DNA of 64,000 bases from Mariniblastus sp. (GTDB taxonomy: Bacteria > Planctomycetota > Planctomycetia > Pirellulales > Pirellulaceae). The position numbers and the translations under genes are program-made. The notes under the pieces are model-generated. The model was not told where the DNA came from, searched no databases, and saw only the letters and a list, made by a program, of their open reading frames with translations. Location: NCBI GenBank assembly GCA_022447605.1, contig JAKVBG010000001.1, positions 124,001-188,000 of the forward strand, read 5' to 3'. Shown in pieces: positions 37,606 through 46,837 of this stretch. Numbering within the stretch: the first letter of the stretch is position 1; each line of letters opens with the position of its first letter.

Positions 37606-39495
37606 ATGCAACTGAAATTAAAATCCGTACTGAACCCCTACCTGATTCCAACGTCTACGCTCCTGGCCGTCTTGCTGTCACCCCTGTTCGGTGCAGCGCA
37701 GGACGGACAACCGACTGTGCCGGTCTTCCAGGATGGTGAAGCCCAGGTCGTCGACGGATTCAAGAACCCGCAGGACTGGATTGAGCACGACCTGTTCGTA
37801 GAAACCGAATTTGACACTGACGGGGATGGAAAACGGGACCGGATGCACGTCTCGGTCTCCCGGCAAAAGCAGACGGAGACCGAAGGCCTGAAAGTCCCGG
37901 TCGTCTACGTAACCAGTCCTTATTTCGCCGGTGTCAGCGGCACCAACAAGGCGTACTTCTGGAACCCGGAACACGAGCTGAACGCCCAGCCGCCGGAAAG
38001 AAAAAATCCACCCCCGATCAAGCACCAGTCGCGGCGACCCGTCATCTCACGTTCCCATTTGAACGAGTGGATTCCCCGCGGTTACGCCGTGGTCCACTCC
38101 TGTTCACCGGGGACAGGCCTCTCGCAAGGCTGCCCGACGGTCGGTGGCCAGAATGAATCACTCGCCCCCAAGGCCGTGGTTGACTGGCTTTGTGGACGTG
38201 CCAAAGGCTATACCTCCCTGGACGGGGACGAGGAAGTGACGGCCGATTGGTGTACCGGAAAAGTCGGCATGACGGGTACTTCCTACAACGGGACCTTGCC
38301 GTTGGCGTGCGCCACCACCGGTGTCGAAGGACTGGAAGCGATCATCCCGATCGCCCCGAACACGTCGTACTACCATTACTACCGCTCCCACGGCCTGGTC
38401 CGCCACCCGGGCGGTTACATGGGTGAGGACATCGATGTACTGTACGACTTCATCCACAGCGGCGAGCCGAAAAACCGCGACTACTGCGATTGCGAAGTCC
38501 GCGACAAGGAAATGGCCAACAACATGGACCGCATCACGGGCGATTACAACGAATTCTGGGCGGGACGGGATTATCTCAACCAATTGGACAAGCTCAAGGC
38601 GCCTGTGCTGATGGCCCATGCGTTCAACGACTGGAACGTGATGCCGGAGCACTCGGTGCGGATCTACCAGGCTCTTAAGGAGAAAGGGATCCCCGTGCAG
38701 TGCTACTTCCACCAGGGAGGCCACGGCGGACCCCCACCGATGAAACAGATGAACCGCTGGTTCACCCGTTACCTGCACGGCGTAGAGAACGGCGTGGAAG
38801 ATGACCCAAAGGCATGGGTCGTGCGAGAAAAAGCGAAGCGGACCGAACCAACCCCTTACGGTGATTACCCGAACCCGCAAGCCAAGGCGGTCGAATTGTT
38901 TCCCAACCGGCCGATGCCAAAGGCCCAGGGCCGAGGCACACTCGAATTGCAACCGATTGAGTATTCCGGACTGGATCCGAGCGAAGGAAAACCTACGTTT
39001 ACCGACGACGTCTCGATCACGGGTGCCGATCTGGCCCAGTCCGAGACTTCCGACCACCGACTCCTGTTCGTTACGCCGGAGCTGAAGGAAGCGATCCACA
39101 TTTCCGGCACGCCCAGTCTGTCGATCAAGTTGGCCAGCTCCAAGCCGGCCGCCAACCTGTCGGTCTGGGTCGTTTCTCTCCCCTGGAAGAAACGGGGCCG
39201 AATCACGGAGAACATCATCACCCGCGGCTGGGCCGATCCCCAGAACCACAAGTCGTTGACCGAGAGCGAACCGCTCAAGCCGGGCCAGTTCTACTCACTC
39301 AAGTTCGAACTTCAGCCAGACGACCAGGTGATCCCGGCCGGGCAGCAGATCGGACTGATGATCTTCTCCAGCGACCGCGATTTCACACTTTGGCCCAAAC
39401 CGGGAACCGAGTTGACGGTCGACCTCGATGCGACGAGACTCGAACTCCCGGTCGTCGGTGGCGAGAAAGCGATGAAGAAGGCATTCGGTCAGTAA
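37606..39495 (+). CDS. Exported Xaa-Pro dipeptidyl-peptidase / CocE-type hydrolase (S15)
   Basis: A 629-residue protein; AAAGGA nine bases before the ATG and a signal peptide (about 1-31) support the start. It resembles peptidase family S15: the catalytic serine in MTGTSYNGTL (Ser226), GLVRHPGGYMGEDIDVLYDFI in the cap, the aspartate in AHAFNDWNVMP, and histidine in HQGGHGG. The C-terminal half is the jelly-roll PepX_C domain (about 440-600, with LLFVTPELKEAIHISGTPSLSIKLA). It likely cleaves X-Pro dipeptides, or esters if it follows the CocE branch, outside the cytoplasm. A terminator follows. It stands alone on its strand. Confidence 0.93.
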   Translation: MQLKLKSVLNPYLIPTSTLLAVLLSPLFGAAQDGQPTVPVFQDGEAQVVDGFKNPQDWIEHDLFVETEFDTDGDGKRDRMHVSVSRQKQTETEGLKVPVVYVTSPYFAGVSGTNKAYFWNPEHELNAQPPERKNPPPIKHQSRRPVISRSHLNEWIPRGYAVVHSCSPGTGLSQGCPTVGGQNESLAPKAVVDWLCGRAKGYTSLDGDEEVTADWCTGKVGMTGTSYNGTLPLACATTGVEGLEAIIPIAPNTSYYHYYRSHGLVRHPGGYMGEDIDVLYDFIHSGEPKNRDYCDCEVRDKEMANNMDRITGDYNEFWAGRDYLNQLDKLKAPVLMAHAFNDWNVMPEHSVRIYQALKEKGIPVQCYFHQGGHGGPPPMKQMNRWFTRYLHGVENGVEDDPKAWVVREKAKRTEPTPYGDYPNPQAKAVELFPNRPMPKAQGRGTLELQPIEYSGLDPSEGKPTFTDDVSITGADLAQSETSDHRLLFVTPELKEAIHISGTPSLSIKLASSKPAANLSVWVVSLPWKKRGRITENIITRGWADPQNHKSLTESEPLKPGQFYSLKFELQPDDQVIPAGQQIGLMIFSSDRDFTLWPKPGTELTVDLDATRLELPVVGGEKAMKKAFGQ

Positions 39496-39583
39496 ATACC
39501 GAAAACCGGGGGAGCGACTGCTCCGCCGAAAATCGGCTAGCCGATGTCTGACTGGACGACGGATCCACGAAAAAATCTGACTT

Positions 39584-39613
39584 AAAACCCTGACCCATGT
39601 CGGGGTTTTTTTT
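39584..39613 (+). terminator. Intrinsic terminator after the S15 peptidase
   Basis: AAAACCCTGAC (39584-39594) pairs with GTCGGGGTTTT (39599-39609), one G-T wobble, loop CCAT, and continues into an eight-T run. It ends the rightward transcript, and lies one base before the stop of the converging FG-GAP gene, so it may also act on the minus strand, where the A-run gives a weaker U-tract. Confidence 0.9.
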
Positions 39614-39614
39614 A

Positions 39615-40808
39615 TTACTTCGGGCTCTTTTGCGGAAGTCGATTGAATAGCACGTAGGTCCCACTCTTGCCTGCTACCGCGATGTCGACCCGACCATCCT
39701 GATCGAGATCGCCCGTCCGAATTTGCAGCCCCGTACCGACCGTTCCCCGATCGATGACCCGTTTCTGGAACTGCTTCTTTTCCGGCAACCACTGGTAATA
39801 AAACAGGCAGGGGGGCTCTTTGCCGCCCGGGTCATTACCATTGTGGGCAAAAACCCGTTTGCCCGTGATCAACTCCGGCTGACCATCCCCGTCCAAATCG
39901 GCCAGGTGCAGCGCGTGGGGCTGGGAAAAATCCTGGTCGATCATTCGTTGATTCCACTGGGTCGTGCCATCTTCCAGAGGTGGCAATTGCTCCCACAACA
40001 AAAGACCGTAATCGTGCCCCTTACCGATAATGATGTCTGGCCGCCCGTCGCCGGTCCAATCACGCACCAGAATCGGCAGGCTGGCGTGAACTTGCCAATC
40101 GGCATGAAACGGCCAGTCGGGTTGGATCGTTTTCCCATTCGTCCCGCCCGGGTTTTCATACCATCCGCTACCGACCAGGATGTCGGTGTCCCCATCGCCA
40201 TCGAGGTCGCCGGCGCCCATCCCGTGTGAATTCCCTTTCTCGTTGATGCGAACCCGTTTCATCTGGTAAGTCGTTTCGCCTGAACCTGTTGGCGACTCGA
40301 ATTTCCAGACATTCATCGGGGCGCCTTTGCCCCAGGTATTGACCAGCCATTCCGCCCGGCCGTCCTGGTCGAGATCGACCATCAACTGGCCCTCGTTATG
40401 GGTATCCCCTGTATCGACCAGTAGTTTCTGCTCCCACATCAGACCGAGATTCAACCCGTCAGCACCCGGGTTGCGGTACCAGTAGACCTCGCTCGGTACA
40501 AACGAACCTGCCACGACATCGATCCACCCGTCGCGGTCGACGTCCATGGCATAGTCACCATTGCTCTCGACGTACCCGTTCCAATCCGCAATCTGTCGGA
40601 CAGGACGGGGGGTAAACTGCGGCGCAGCGTACCAGTTCCGACCAGCCACCACGTCCATTTTCCCGTCACCATTAAAATCGGCCAGGTCGATACCCTCGTT
40701 GGCATCCACCGTCAGTTGACGGATCTCCCACTTCGCCGGTTGACCCGAAACGGGGGAAGCCAGGCAACCGACGACCAGCAGCCACGTTAAGAGATAGATC
40801 TTTCGCAT
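39615..40808 (-). CDS. Exported FG-GAP/VCBS repeat protein
   Basis: A 397-residue protein. The ATG at 40808 opens the signal peptide (MRKIYLLTWLLVVGCLASPVSGQ); the longer frame adds nine unlikely residues. Several FG-GAP/EF-like repeats follow: DFNGDGKMDVVAG, DVDRDGWIDVVAG, DLDQDGRAEWLV, DLDGDGDTDILVG, DWTGDGRPDIIIG, DLDGDGQPELITG and DLDQDGRVDIAVAG, i.e. a seven-bladed beta-propeller with Ca-binding loops. It binds rather than catalyses, most likely carbohydrates or proteins outside the cell. The unrelated CRTAC1-like gene 3 kb away uses the same repeat type. Confidence 0.9.
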   Translation of the reverse strand: MRKIYLLTWLLVVGCLASPVSGQPAKWEIRQLTVDANEGIDLADFNGDGKMDVVAGRNWYAAPQFTPRPVRQIADWNGYVESNGDYAMDVDRDGWIDVVAGSFVPSEVYWYRNPGADGLNLGLMWEQKLLVDTGDTHNEGQLMVDLDQDGRAEWLVNTWGKGAPMNVWKFESPTGSGETTYQMKRVRINEKGNSHGMGAGDLDGDGDTDILVGSGWYENPGGTNGKTIQPDWPFHADWQVHASLPILVRDWTGDGRPDIIIGKGHDYGLLLWEQLPPLEDGTTQWNQRMIDQDFSQPHALHLADLDGDGQPELITGKRVFAHNGNDPGGKEPPCLFYYQWLPEKKQFQKRVIDRGTVGTGLQIRTGDLDQDGRVDIAVAGKSGTYVLFNRLPQKSPK

Positions 40809-41027
40809 CAATCCTGTCCTCGCGTCGCGCCGCAATCCACTTCACAAACTGGCTGCATTATGCCGACTGAGCGACCGCATGTCAGCCAGTCCAGGCGAAG
40901 ACCTGCCCGTTTTCCCACGGGACAGAACAGCGGTCCCATAAATCGAAAACAGAGTTATACTCAGGAAGTTACCTGTCAGGTCAGGTAACCAGGACGTTTC
41001 GATGTCAATCCAACAGAACAGGCGATC

Positions 41028-42350
41028 ATGGACACGGAGCCAAAAACTGGGACTCGCAGCCGGGAGCTGTTCGAACAAGCCCGGCAGTACCTGCCCGGCG
41101 GAGTCAGCCGAAATACGATTTTTCGCCAGCCCCATCCGCTCTACGCTGAATCGGCGGAGGGTTATTGCGTGACCGATGTCGACGGTGTGCAACGCATCGA
41201 TTTTGCCAACAACATGGCCTCGCTGATCCATGGGCATGCCCACCCAGCCATCATCGCCGCCGTGTCCGACCAGTTGCAGCGGGGCACCGCCTACACAATG
41301 GCCACAGAAGCCGAACTCGATTTTGCCAGGCTGCTATGTGAACGGGTTCCCCATTTCGACAAGTTGAGGTTTGTCAATTCCGGCACCGAGGCCGTCATGG
41401 CTTGCATCAAGGCAGCCCGCTGTTTCACGGGGCGGGCCAAGTTGGCCAAGGTCGAGGGCACCTACCATGGGACCTACGACTATGCCGAAATCAGCCAAAA
41501 ACCGAAACCGGAAGAATGGGGTGATGCCCAGCAGCCCGCCTCCGTCCCGGTCGCCAGAGGAACACCTCAAGGTGCGCTCGATGATGTAATTGTCATCCCG
41601 TTCAACCAACCGAAACTGGCCCGGGAGATTCTCGACACCCAGGCAGACCAGATCGCCTGTATCCTGCTCGACCCGATGCCGCACCGCGTCGGCCTGATCC
41701 CCGCCTCAAATGACTTTGTTGAAATGTTGCGCCAATGGTGCGACACCAACGGGGCACTGTTGATTTTGGATGAAGTGATCACCTTCCGCTCAGGATACGC
41801 CGGGGCAGGGGAGTGGTTCACGGCCAAACCGGATCTGACCGCGATGGGCAAGATCATTGGTGGTGGGTTCCCCGTGGGGGCATTTGCCGGGCGAAACGAC
41901 GTGATGAACCTGCTCGATCCCCAACAGGGAGATATCCCGTTTCCCCACTCGGGGACTTTCTCGGCCAACCCGATCACCATGACGGCCGGCCGAGTCGCCA
42001 TGGAACGGTTTGACCAGGAGGCCGTTGACCAGATCAACGACCTGGGACGTTACGCGCGGGGCGCCATCACCGAGACAATCCGGCAAGCCGGGATCGAAGC
42101 CTGTGTCACGGGCGAGGGTTCGATGTTCCGCATTCACCTGAAGCCGCAACCTCCGGTCGATTACCGCTCGGCCTACATGCACCCGGTCGAACAACAGCGG
42201 ATCAACCGTTTGGTCAGTTTCCTGTTCGACAACGGCTTCCTGATGATCAACACCTGCACGGCCGCCCTCTCGACCGTGATGAACCGCGAACAGATTGACC
42301 AACTGGCGACCCAACTGGGCAATGGGTTTAGACAACTGGAGAAGGACTGA
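41028..42350 (+). CDS. GSA-aminomutase-like class III aminotransferase
   Basis: A 440-residue PLP enzyme of class III, close in plan to glutamate-1-semialdehyde aminomutase (HemL). It has YLPGGVSRNTIFRQPHPLY at the N-terminus, LIHGHAHP, FVNSGTEAVMACIKAARC, KVEGTYHGTYDY, the DEVITFR strand, and the PLP lysine in MGKIIGGGFPVGAFAGR. True HemL proteins carry an NSPVRAF motif after the GGV turn; here it is SRNTIFR, so a role in haem synthesis is unlikely and the substrate is open (amino-sugar or secondary-metabolite aminotransfer are options). Single gene, start at the first ATG. Confidence 0.87.
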   Translation: MDTEPKTGTRSRELFEQARQYLPGGVSRNTIFRQPHPLYAESAEGYCVTDVDGVQRIDFANNMASLIHGHAHPAIIAAVSDQLQRGTAYTMATEAELDFARLLCERVPHFDKLRFVNSGTEAVMACIKAARCFTGRAKLAKVEGTYHGTYDYAEISQKPKPEEWGDAQQPASVPVARGTPQGALDDVIVIPFNQPKLAREILDTQADQIACILLDPMPHRVGLIPASNDFVEMLRQWCDTNGALLILDEVITFRSGYAGAGEWFTAKPDLTAMGKIIGGGFPVGAFAGRNDVMNLLDPQQGDIPFPHSGTFSANPITMTAGRVAMERFDQEAVDQINDLGRYARGAITETIRQAGIEACVTGEGSMFRIHLKPQPPVDYRSAYMHPVEQQRINRLVSFLFDNGFLMINTCTAALSTVMNREQIDQLATQLGNGFRQLEKD

Positions 42351-42513
42351 CACCTCGCTACGGTAAAAAGACAAGACGACAAAATGGGACGATCGGGGAC
42401 GGGATACTGGGTGCCCGGCAGCTCGCCTGACCACGAAGGACCGTGGTGATCCGTGGATTCCGCCACCTGTCAGACTGGTTTGATTTTACCAAGGGTCATG
42501 CGAGAATCTGAAC

Positions 42514-43968
42514 ATGACCGCCTTGCTTGCAACCTACTGGCCACTGTTCCTGGCTGCAGCCGATCTGCTCGGTGCCGCGCTGGCCTCCTTGCACGCCTTG
42601 CTTAAGAAACGAGAGACGCATTCGGTCATCGGCTGGGTTGGATTAATCTGGCTGGCACCTTTTATCGGCTGGATTCTGTACTTCTGTTTTGGCATCAATC
42701 GCATTCAACGTCGAGGCTGCGAGGTCAGCCAGAAATTGCAAAAGGTACTTCAGCAGATCAGGATCCCGGTCCCCGATACGGTGCTCCAGAAAATCGATGA
42801 AGTCAAAACCGAACATGTTCAATTCAAGCAGATCGTCGAGACGGTAGAAAAACTGACCCACCGACCCTTGCTGCCCAAAAATGACATCCAGCCACTGCTC
42901 AATGGAGACCAGGCGTATCCCGTCATGCTGCAGGCGATCGCCGATGCCAAGACATCCATCTCGCTGGTGTCGTACATCTTTGATAACGACCGGGCGGGCC
43001 AGCAGTTTATTGAGGCACTCGATCAGGCCCACCGGCGGGGTGTCGAGGTGCGTGTTCTGATCGATGGCGTGGGTGCCAAGTATTCGCGCCCCAGTTCGGC
43101 GCGAATATTGCAAAAACGAGGCGTTCCCTGCCGTACGTTTTTACCGACGTTGGTTCCCCGCTTTACGGCGTATGCCAACCTGAGAAACCACCGGAAAATC
43201 CTGGTCGTCGACGGAACCGTCGGTTTCACCGGCGGGATGAACATCCGCGAAAGCTGCCTGTTGGAGCAGCCATCCAAGCACCCGGTCCAGGATCTCCATT
43301 TTCGTTTTTCAGGGCCAGTCGTGACCCATTTACAGGAAGCGTTCCTGACCGACTGGGCCTTCACCACCGGTGAGATTCTTCAAGGAGAAGCCTGGCTGCC
43401 GATCCCCCCGTTCGATGGGCAAGTGCTGGCTCGGGGAATCACGGATGGCCCGGATGAAGATTTTGAGCGACTGCTGATGACGATCCTGGCGGCCATCAGC
43501 ATTGCACGGGAGCGGATCGTGATGGTCACTCCCTATTTCCTGCCCGACCCCACCATGATTCGCGCCCTGATCCTGGCGGTCTTGAGGGGGGTCAATGTCG
43601 ATATCATCGTTCCCAGGAAAAACAACATCCGTCTCGTGCAGTGGGCCTCTTCCCATCCACTGAAACAGGTGCTGGAAGGGGGATGTAACGTGTACTACAC
43701 AGACCCCCCGTTTGACCACTCCAAGCTGCTGCTGGTCGACAACGCGTGGGCCCTGGTCGGTTCGACCAACATGGACCCCCGCTCCCTGCGGCTGAACTTC
43801 GAGTTCAACGTGGAATGTTACAGCCCGGATCTGGTCGAGCAACTATTGGAGATCGTGCAGGCGAAGATAGAGCGAGCGACCCGTCTGGAGACGCGAGACC
43901 TGACCGACCGACATCTCATGCTTCGTTTGCGGGATGGCATCGCGCGACTGATGACCCCCTATCTGTAG
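42514..43968 (+). CDS. cls: Cardiolipin synthase
   Basis: A 484-residue phospholipase D-superfamily protein with two N-terminal membrane helices (about 7-28; 39-60, GWVGLIWLAPFIGWILYFCFGI) and two HKD catalytic motifs: HRKILVVDGTVGFTGG and HSKLLLVDNAWALVGSTN. Conserved spans such as VSYIFDNDRAGQQFIEALDQAHRRGVEVRVLIDG and NMDPRSLRLNFEFNVE match bacterial Cls. It would join two phosphatidylglycerols to form cardiolipin at the inner membrane. Length is standard. It converges with phoD. Confidence 0.95.
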   Translation: MTALLATYWPLFLAAADLLGAALASLHALLKKRETHSVIGWVGLIWLAPFIGWILYFCFGINRIQRRGCEVSQKLQKVLQQIRIPVPDTVLQKIDEVKTEHVQFKQIVETVEKLTHRPLLPKNDIQPLLNGDQAYPVMLQAIADAKTSISLVSYIFDNDRAGQQFIEALDQAHRRGVEVRVLIDGVGAKYSRPSSARILQKRGVPCRTFLPTLVPRFTAYANLRNHRKILVVDGTVGFTGGMNIRESCLLEQPSKHPVQDLHFRFSGPVVTHLQEAFLTDWAFTTGEILQGEAWLPIPPFDGQVLARGITDGPDEDFERLLMTILAAISIARERIVMVTPYFLPDPTMIRALILAVLRGVNVDIIVPRKNNIRLVQWASSHPLKQVLEGGCNVYYTDPPFDHSKLLLVDNAWALVGSTNMDPRSLRLNFEFNVECYSPDLVEQLLEIVQAKIERATRLETRDLTDRHLMLRLRDGIARLMTPYL

Positions 43969-43994
43969 CGAAACTGGGGCGGGCCGCCGCCCGT

Positions 43995-45518
43995 TCAATC
44001 CCGTTCGGTCGCCAGGGGCAGCCTCTCGGTATGCAGGACTTTTGACTCCTGGACACCACCATCGGTACCGAACCAGTCGGCACGCCCCGACGAACCGTCA
44101 ATCGTGATTCCGAGAAAGCCACCTTTGGCGCTAAAATAACGATGTAACTCGGGGTGGCGCCCCGGATTGCCGCCAAAACCGTGCTGATCATTGATCGGTC
44201 CGCAGCCCATCTCGATCAACCCGGTTGCCGGATCCCGCGAGCAGTATTGCCAATGCCGATCGCCACATATGACGTAACAGTTGTCGAGACCGGACAGGAA
44301 TTCCCTGAGTTCTCCACCCTCGGTTTTGAAACCGGCGTTGGAGTGATTGTCATTTTTCCCTTTCTTGTCCGGCCCCACCAGCGGACCGGGTGAAATGACA
44401 AACTTGAACGTGGCATCCGACTCCATTAATGTCTTTTTCAACCACGCTTTCTGTTCGTCACCAAGAATCGTCTTTTGGGGACCGTCCTGCATCCGGTTGG
44501 AAGATCGAAAATCCCTGTTTTCCGTCATCCAGACTTGCAAGTCCTTTCCCCAGCGGACCGTGCGGAATGTGCGGGCTCCCATCGGCACCTGTTCCCGGAA
44601 AATTTCCAATCCCTGCTCGAAGGTCAAATCACCATAACGCTGACCGGGCCAACAATCGTTTTTCAGAGTATCGTGATCGTCCTTCATGAAATAGGACGAA
44701 ACGTTGCGGTGAAATTCCCGGTTGTGACCGTAACTGAACATCAGGTTCCACTTGGCCCGGGCTGCCTCTTTGGTCTTGGCCAGTGGCACCTTGTCGTAAT
44801 AAACAATATCCCCGGTATGGACAAAAAACATCGGGTCAAAATCGAGCATTCTCTGGTAGGTAACATGCCCCTGTTTACCCGCATCGATACTGCGAACCGC
44901 CTGACAGGTCGAGACGATGAACCGAATGGGCCGTGAGTCGTTGGCAGGAGGGGCCGTTTGAAACCGGCCCTGGAGATTGCCCTTGGTCGAGTGACGATCG
45001 GTCACGCCCTCGACCTGATATTCATAGGGAGTACCACTCGCCAGACCGGTCAGCTCAAATTGAGCGACAAAGTCCGAGTCGGCAACCGTCGATTGCCAGG
45101 GGGTGGTCCGTTTCGTGTCATTCCGACCCGCCTGCCAGTATTTCAAACGCACCCGGCCGCGCATGCCAGGCACCACATCGTGGGGCATTTTAACATCGGA
45201 CGATTCACTCGGCTTCAAACCCTCGGTCAGGATCGGCAACAAGTCAAAATCGGCCTCCCTGTCTTCGGTCAGGCGCACCCACACGATAGCCGAGTCCTGA
45301 TCGACTTCTCCGACCTTGACTCCACTGGCAAAAAAGAGCCAATCCTCGTCTGCCACCACGGAGGAATCGGCCGGCCCGAGGATACCTGCCAAAACAAAAA
45401 CCAGCAGCCAACACGTACGGAAAACGCACCTGACACGCCCCAGGCCGTCAGCCTGACAGTCAAACGACCACTGCCGGCAGAACAACTGCTTTGGTTTTTC
45501 CAGCTTTGCAATTATCAT
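43995..45518 (-). CDS. phoD: PhoD-type alkaline phosphatase
   Basis: A 507-residue exported enzyme. The signal peptide is preceded by a longer N-terminus (first 30 residues basic, hydrophobic core about 34-52), so the true start may be internal. It resembles PhoD: an N-terminal Fn3-like domain (SAIVWVRLTEDREADFDLL ... TPYEYQVEG), then the metallophosphatase core with FFVHTGDIVYYD, FMKDDHDTLKNDCWPG, VISPGPLVGPDKKG and YVICGDRHWQYC. PhoD hydrolyses phosphodiesters and phosphomonoesters using Ca2+/Fe3+. Diverges from the glycosyltransferase gene by about 40 bases, so their promoters overlap. Confidence 0.92.
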   Translation of the reverse strand: MIIAKLEKPKQLFCRQWSFDCQADGLGRVRCVFRTCWLLVFVLAGILGPADSSVVADEDWLFFASGVKVGEVDQDSAIVWVRLTEDREADFDLLPILTEGLKPSESSDVKMPHDVVPGMRGRVRLKYWQAGRNDTKRTTPWQSTVADSDFVAQFELTGLASGTPYEYQVEGVTDRHSTKGNLQGRFQTAPPANDSRPIRFIVSTCQAVRSIDAGKQGHVTYQRMLDFDPMFFVHTGDIVYYDKVPLAKTKEAARAKWNLMFSYGHNREFHRNVSSYFMKDDHDTLKNDCWPGQRYGDLTFEQGLEIFREQVPMGARTFRTVRWGKDLQVWMTENRDFRSSNRMQDGPQKTILGDEQKAWLKKTLMESDATFKFVISPGPLVGPDKKGKNDNHSNAGFKTEGGELREFLSGLDNCYVICGDRHWQYCSRDPATGLIEMGCGPINDQHGFGGNPGRHPELHRYFSAKGGFLGITIDGSSGRADWFGTDGGVQESKVLHTERLPLATERD

Positions 45519-45558
45519 CTTAACAACTCAAAAAGGTTGGAATTTATTGTCCTTGTTC

Positions 45559-46824
45559 ATGATACTCCTATTCAGCATCATTTGCGCCGTAGCTTACCTG
45601 GGATTGACTCTTTTTCAGGCACTCTACGTTTGGCTCTACTCGAAACGGATGAATCAAACCCCACGCCTTGGGGGCCAGCATTGTTTTGACGGACATGTTT
45701 CGGTCGTGCTCTGTCTGCGCGGCAGTGACCCCTCGCTATCCGCCTGTTTAAACGGCCTGGCCCAACAGTCCCACCACGACTTCCAATTGTATTGCGTCGT
45801 CGATGACGAGACCGATCCTGCGCTGGCAGAGGTCCAGAAATTTGCAGGCCAATTTCGAGTACCCCCCCAGGTTTTGGCTATCGAACAGCCTGGCTCCAGC
45901 CGAAGCTTGAAATGCTCGGCCTTATTGACGGCGTTTGATGCAATCACACGAAACGACACGAATAGTGAAGTGATTGCGCTGATCGATGCCGATACCAGTT
46001 GCGACTCGGATTGGCTGCAAGACCTGGTCACACCGCTGTCGGATCCGGAGATCGATGCCACCAGCGGCAACCGTTGGTTTGAACCGGCAGATGATGCATT
46101 GGGCTCTTGGGTGCGCCAGATCTGGAACGCGGCTGCCGTCGTCCAGATGGCACTGTACGGAATCCCTTGGGGAGGCTCCCTGGCATTCCGCAGGTCACTA
46201 CTGCAAGAGACCGATTTCCGGGACCGATTGGAACGGGCCTTCTGTGAAGACACATTGCTAAGTGACGTCTTGCTGAAAGAGGGACGAACATTCTACACCT
46301 CCACCCAACTTGTCGTGACCAACGAAGAATCAACCACGCTACCGGCTACCAGTAGTTTTATCCATCGTCAACTGTTGACGACGCGCCTGTACCATTGGTC
46401 GTGGTTCTGGGTCTTGTTGCATGGGATCAGTATTTTTCTGATCAATACGGCCACCGTCATTGGCCTGGTCATGGCGATCGCGATGACCGCCTGGTTGCCA
46501 GCTATCCTGTTCCTGTCTTCTCTGGTCGTTTCGCAACTGGCCAACATGGCCCTGCTGGGGTGGATTGGCAGGATCAACCGTCGAAAAATGGAAGTCCGAC
46601 GAGGCCATGAAAAACTGATCTCGCCTGCCGGCAGGTCCCAGCTGGGTTATCTGCTGGCGGTCCTTGCCTCGCCCTGGGTTCACTCCTGGGCTACCCTCTG
46701 CACACTGTTCCGTTCCCGGGTCCATTGGCGGGGCATCGACTACCGGGTTCACTCGGGGCAGGTCGAGATGCTGGAGTACAGGAAATTCTCCGCCCGACCA
46801 TCGATCAACCAGTCGATTGAATAA
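45559..46824 (+). CDS. Membrane glycosyltransferase family 2 (ceramide-glucosyltransferase-like)
   Basis: A 421-residue protein with an N-terminal helix, a cytosolic GT-A domain and C-terminal membrane helices (HGISIFLINTATVIGLVMAIAM; LPAILFLSSLVVSQLANMALLGWI). GT2 features: VVLCLRGSDPSLSACLNGLAQQ, the DDETD and ALIDADTSCD metal-binding aspartates, WGGSLAFRRS, FCEDTLLSDVLL and the QLLTTRLYHW segment in place of QxxRW. This layout is that of processive or lipid-linked GT2 enzymes such as ceramide glucosyltransferase. A TTG 12 bases upstream is an alternative start. It converges with the reductase-SCP2 gene after 13 bases. Acceptor unknown, a membrane lipid is likely. Confidence 0.85.
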   Translation: MILLFSIICAVAYLGLTLFQALYVWLYSKRMNQTPRLGGQHCFDGHVSVVLCLRGSDPSLSACLNGLAQQSHHDFQLYCVVDDETDPALAEVQKFAGQFRVPPQVLAIEQPGSSRSLKCSALLTAFDAITRNDTNSEVIALIDADTSCDSDWLQDLVTPLSDPEIDATSGNRWFEPADDALGSWVRQIWNAAAVVQMALYGIPWGGSLAFRRSLLQETDFRDRLERAFCEDTLLSDVLLKEGRTFYTSTQLVVTNEESTTLPATSSFIHRQLLTTRLYHWSWFWVLLHGISIFLINTATVIGLVMAIAMTAWLPAILFLSSLVVSQLANMALLGWIGRINRRKMEVRRGHEKLISPAGRSQLGYLLAVLASPWVHSWATLCTLFRSRVHWRGIDYRVHSGQVEMLEYRKFSARPSINQSIE

Positions 46825-46837
46825 CCGCGACCGGCCT

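Noticed and set aside
38158..39249. 363-codon minus-strand frame
   Set aside because: Antisense to the S15 peptidase; a by-product of its codon bias.
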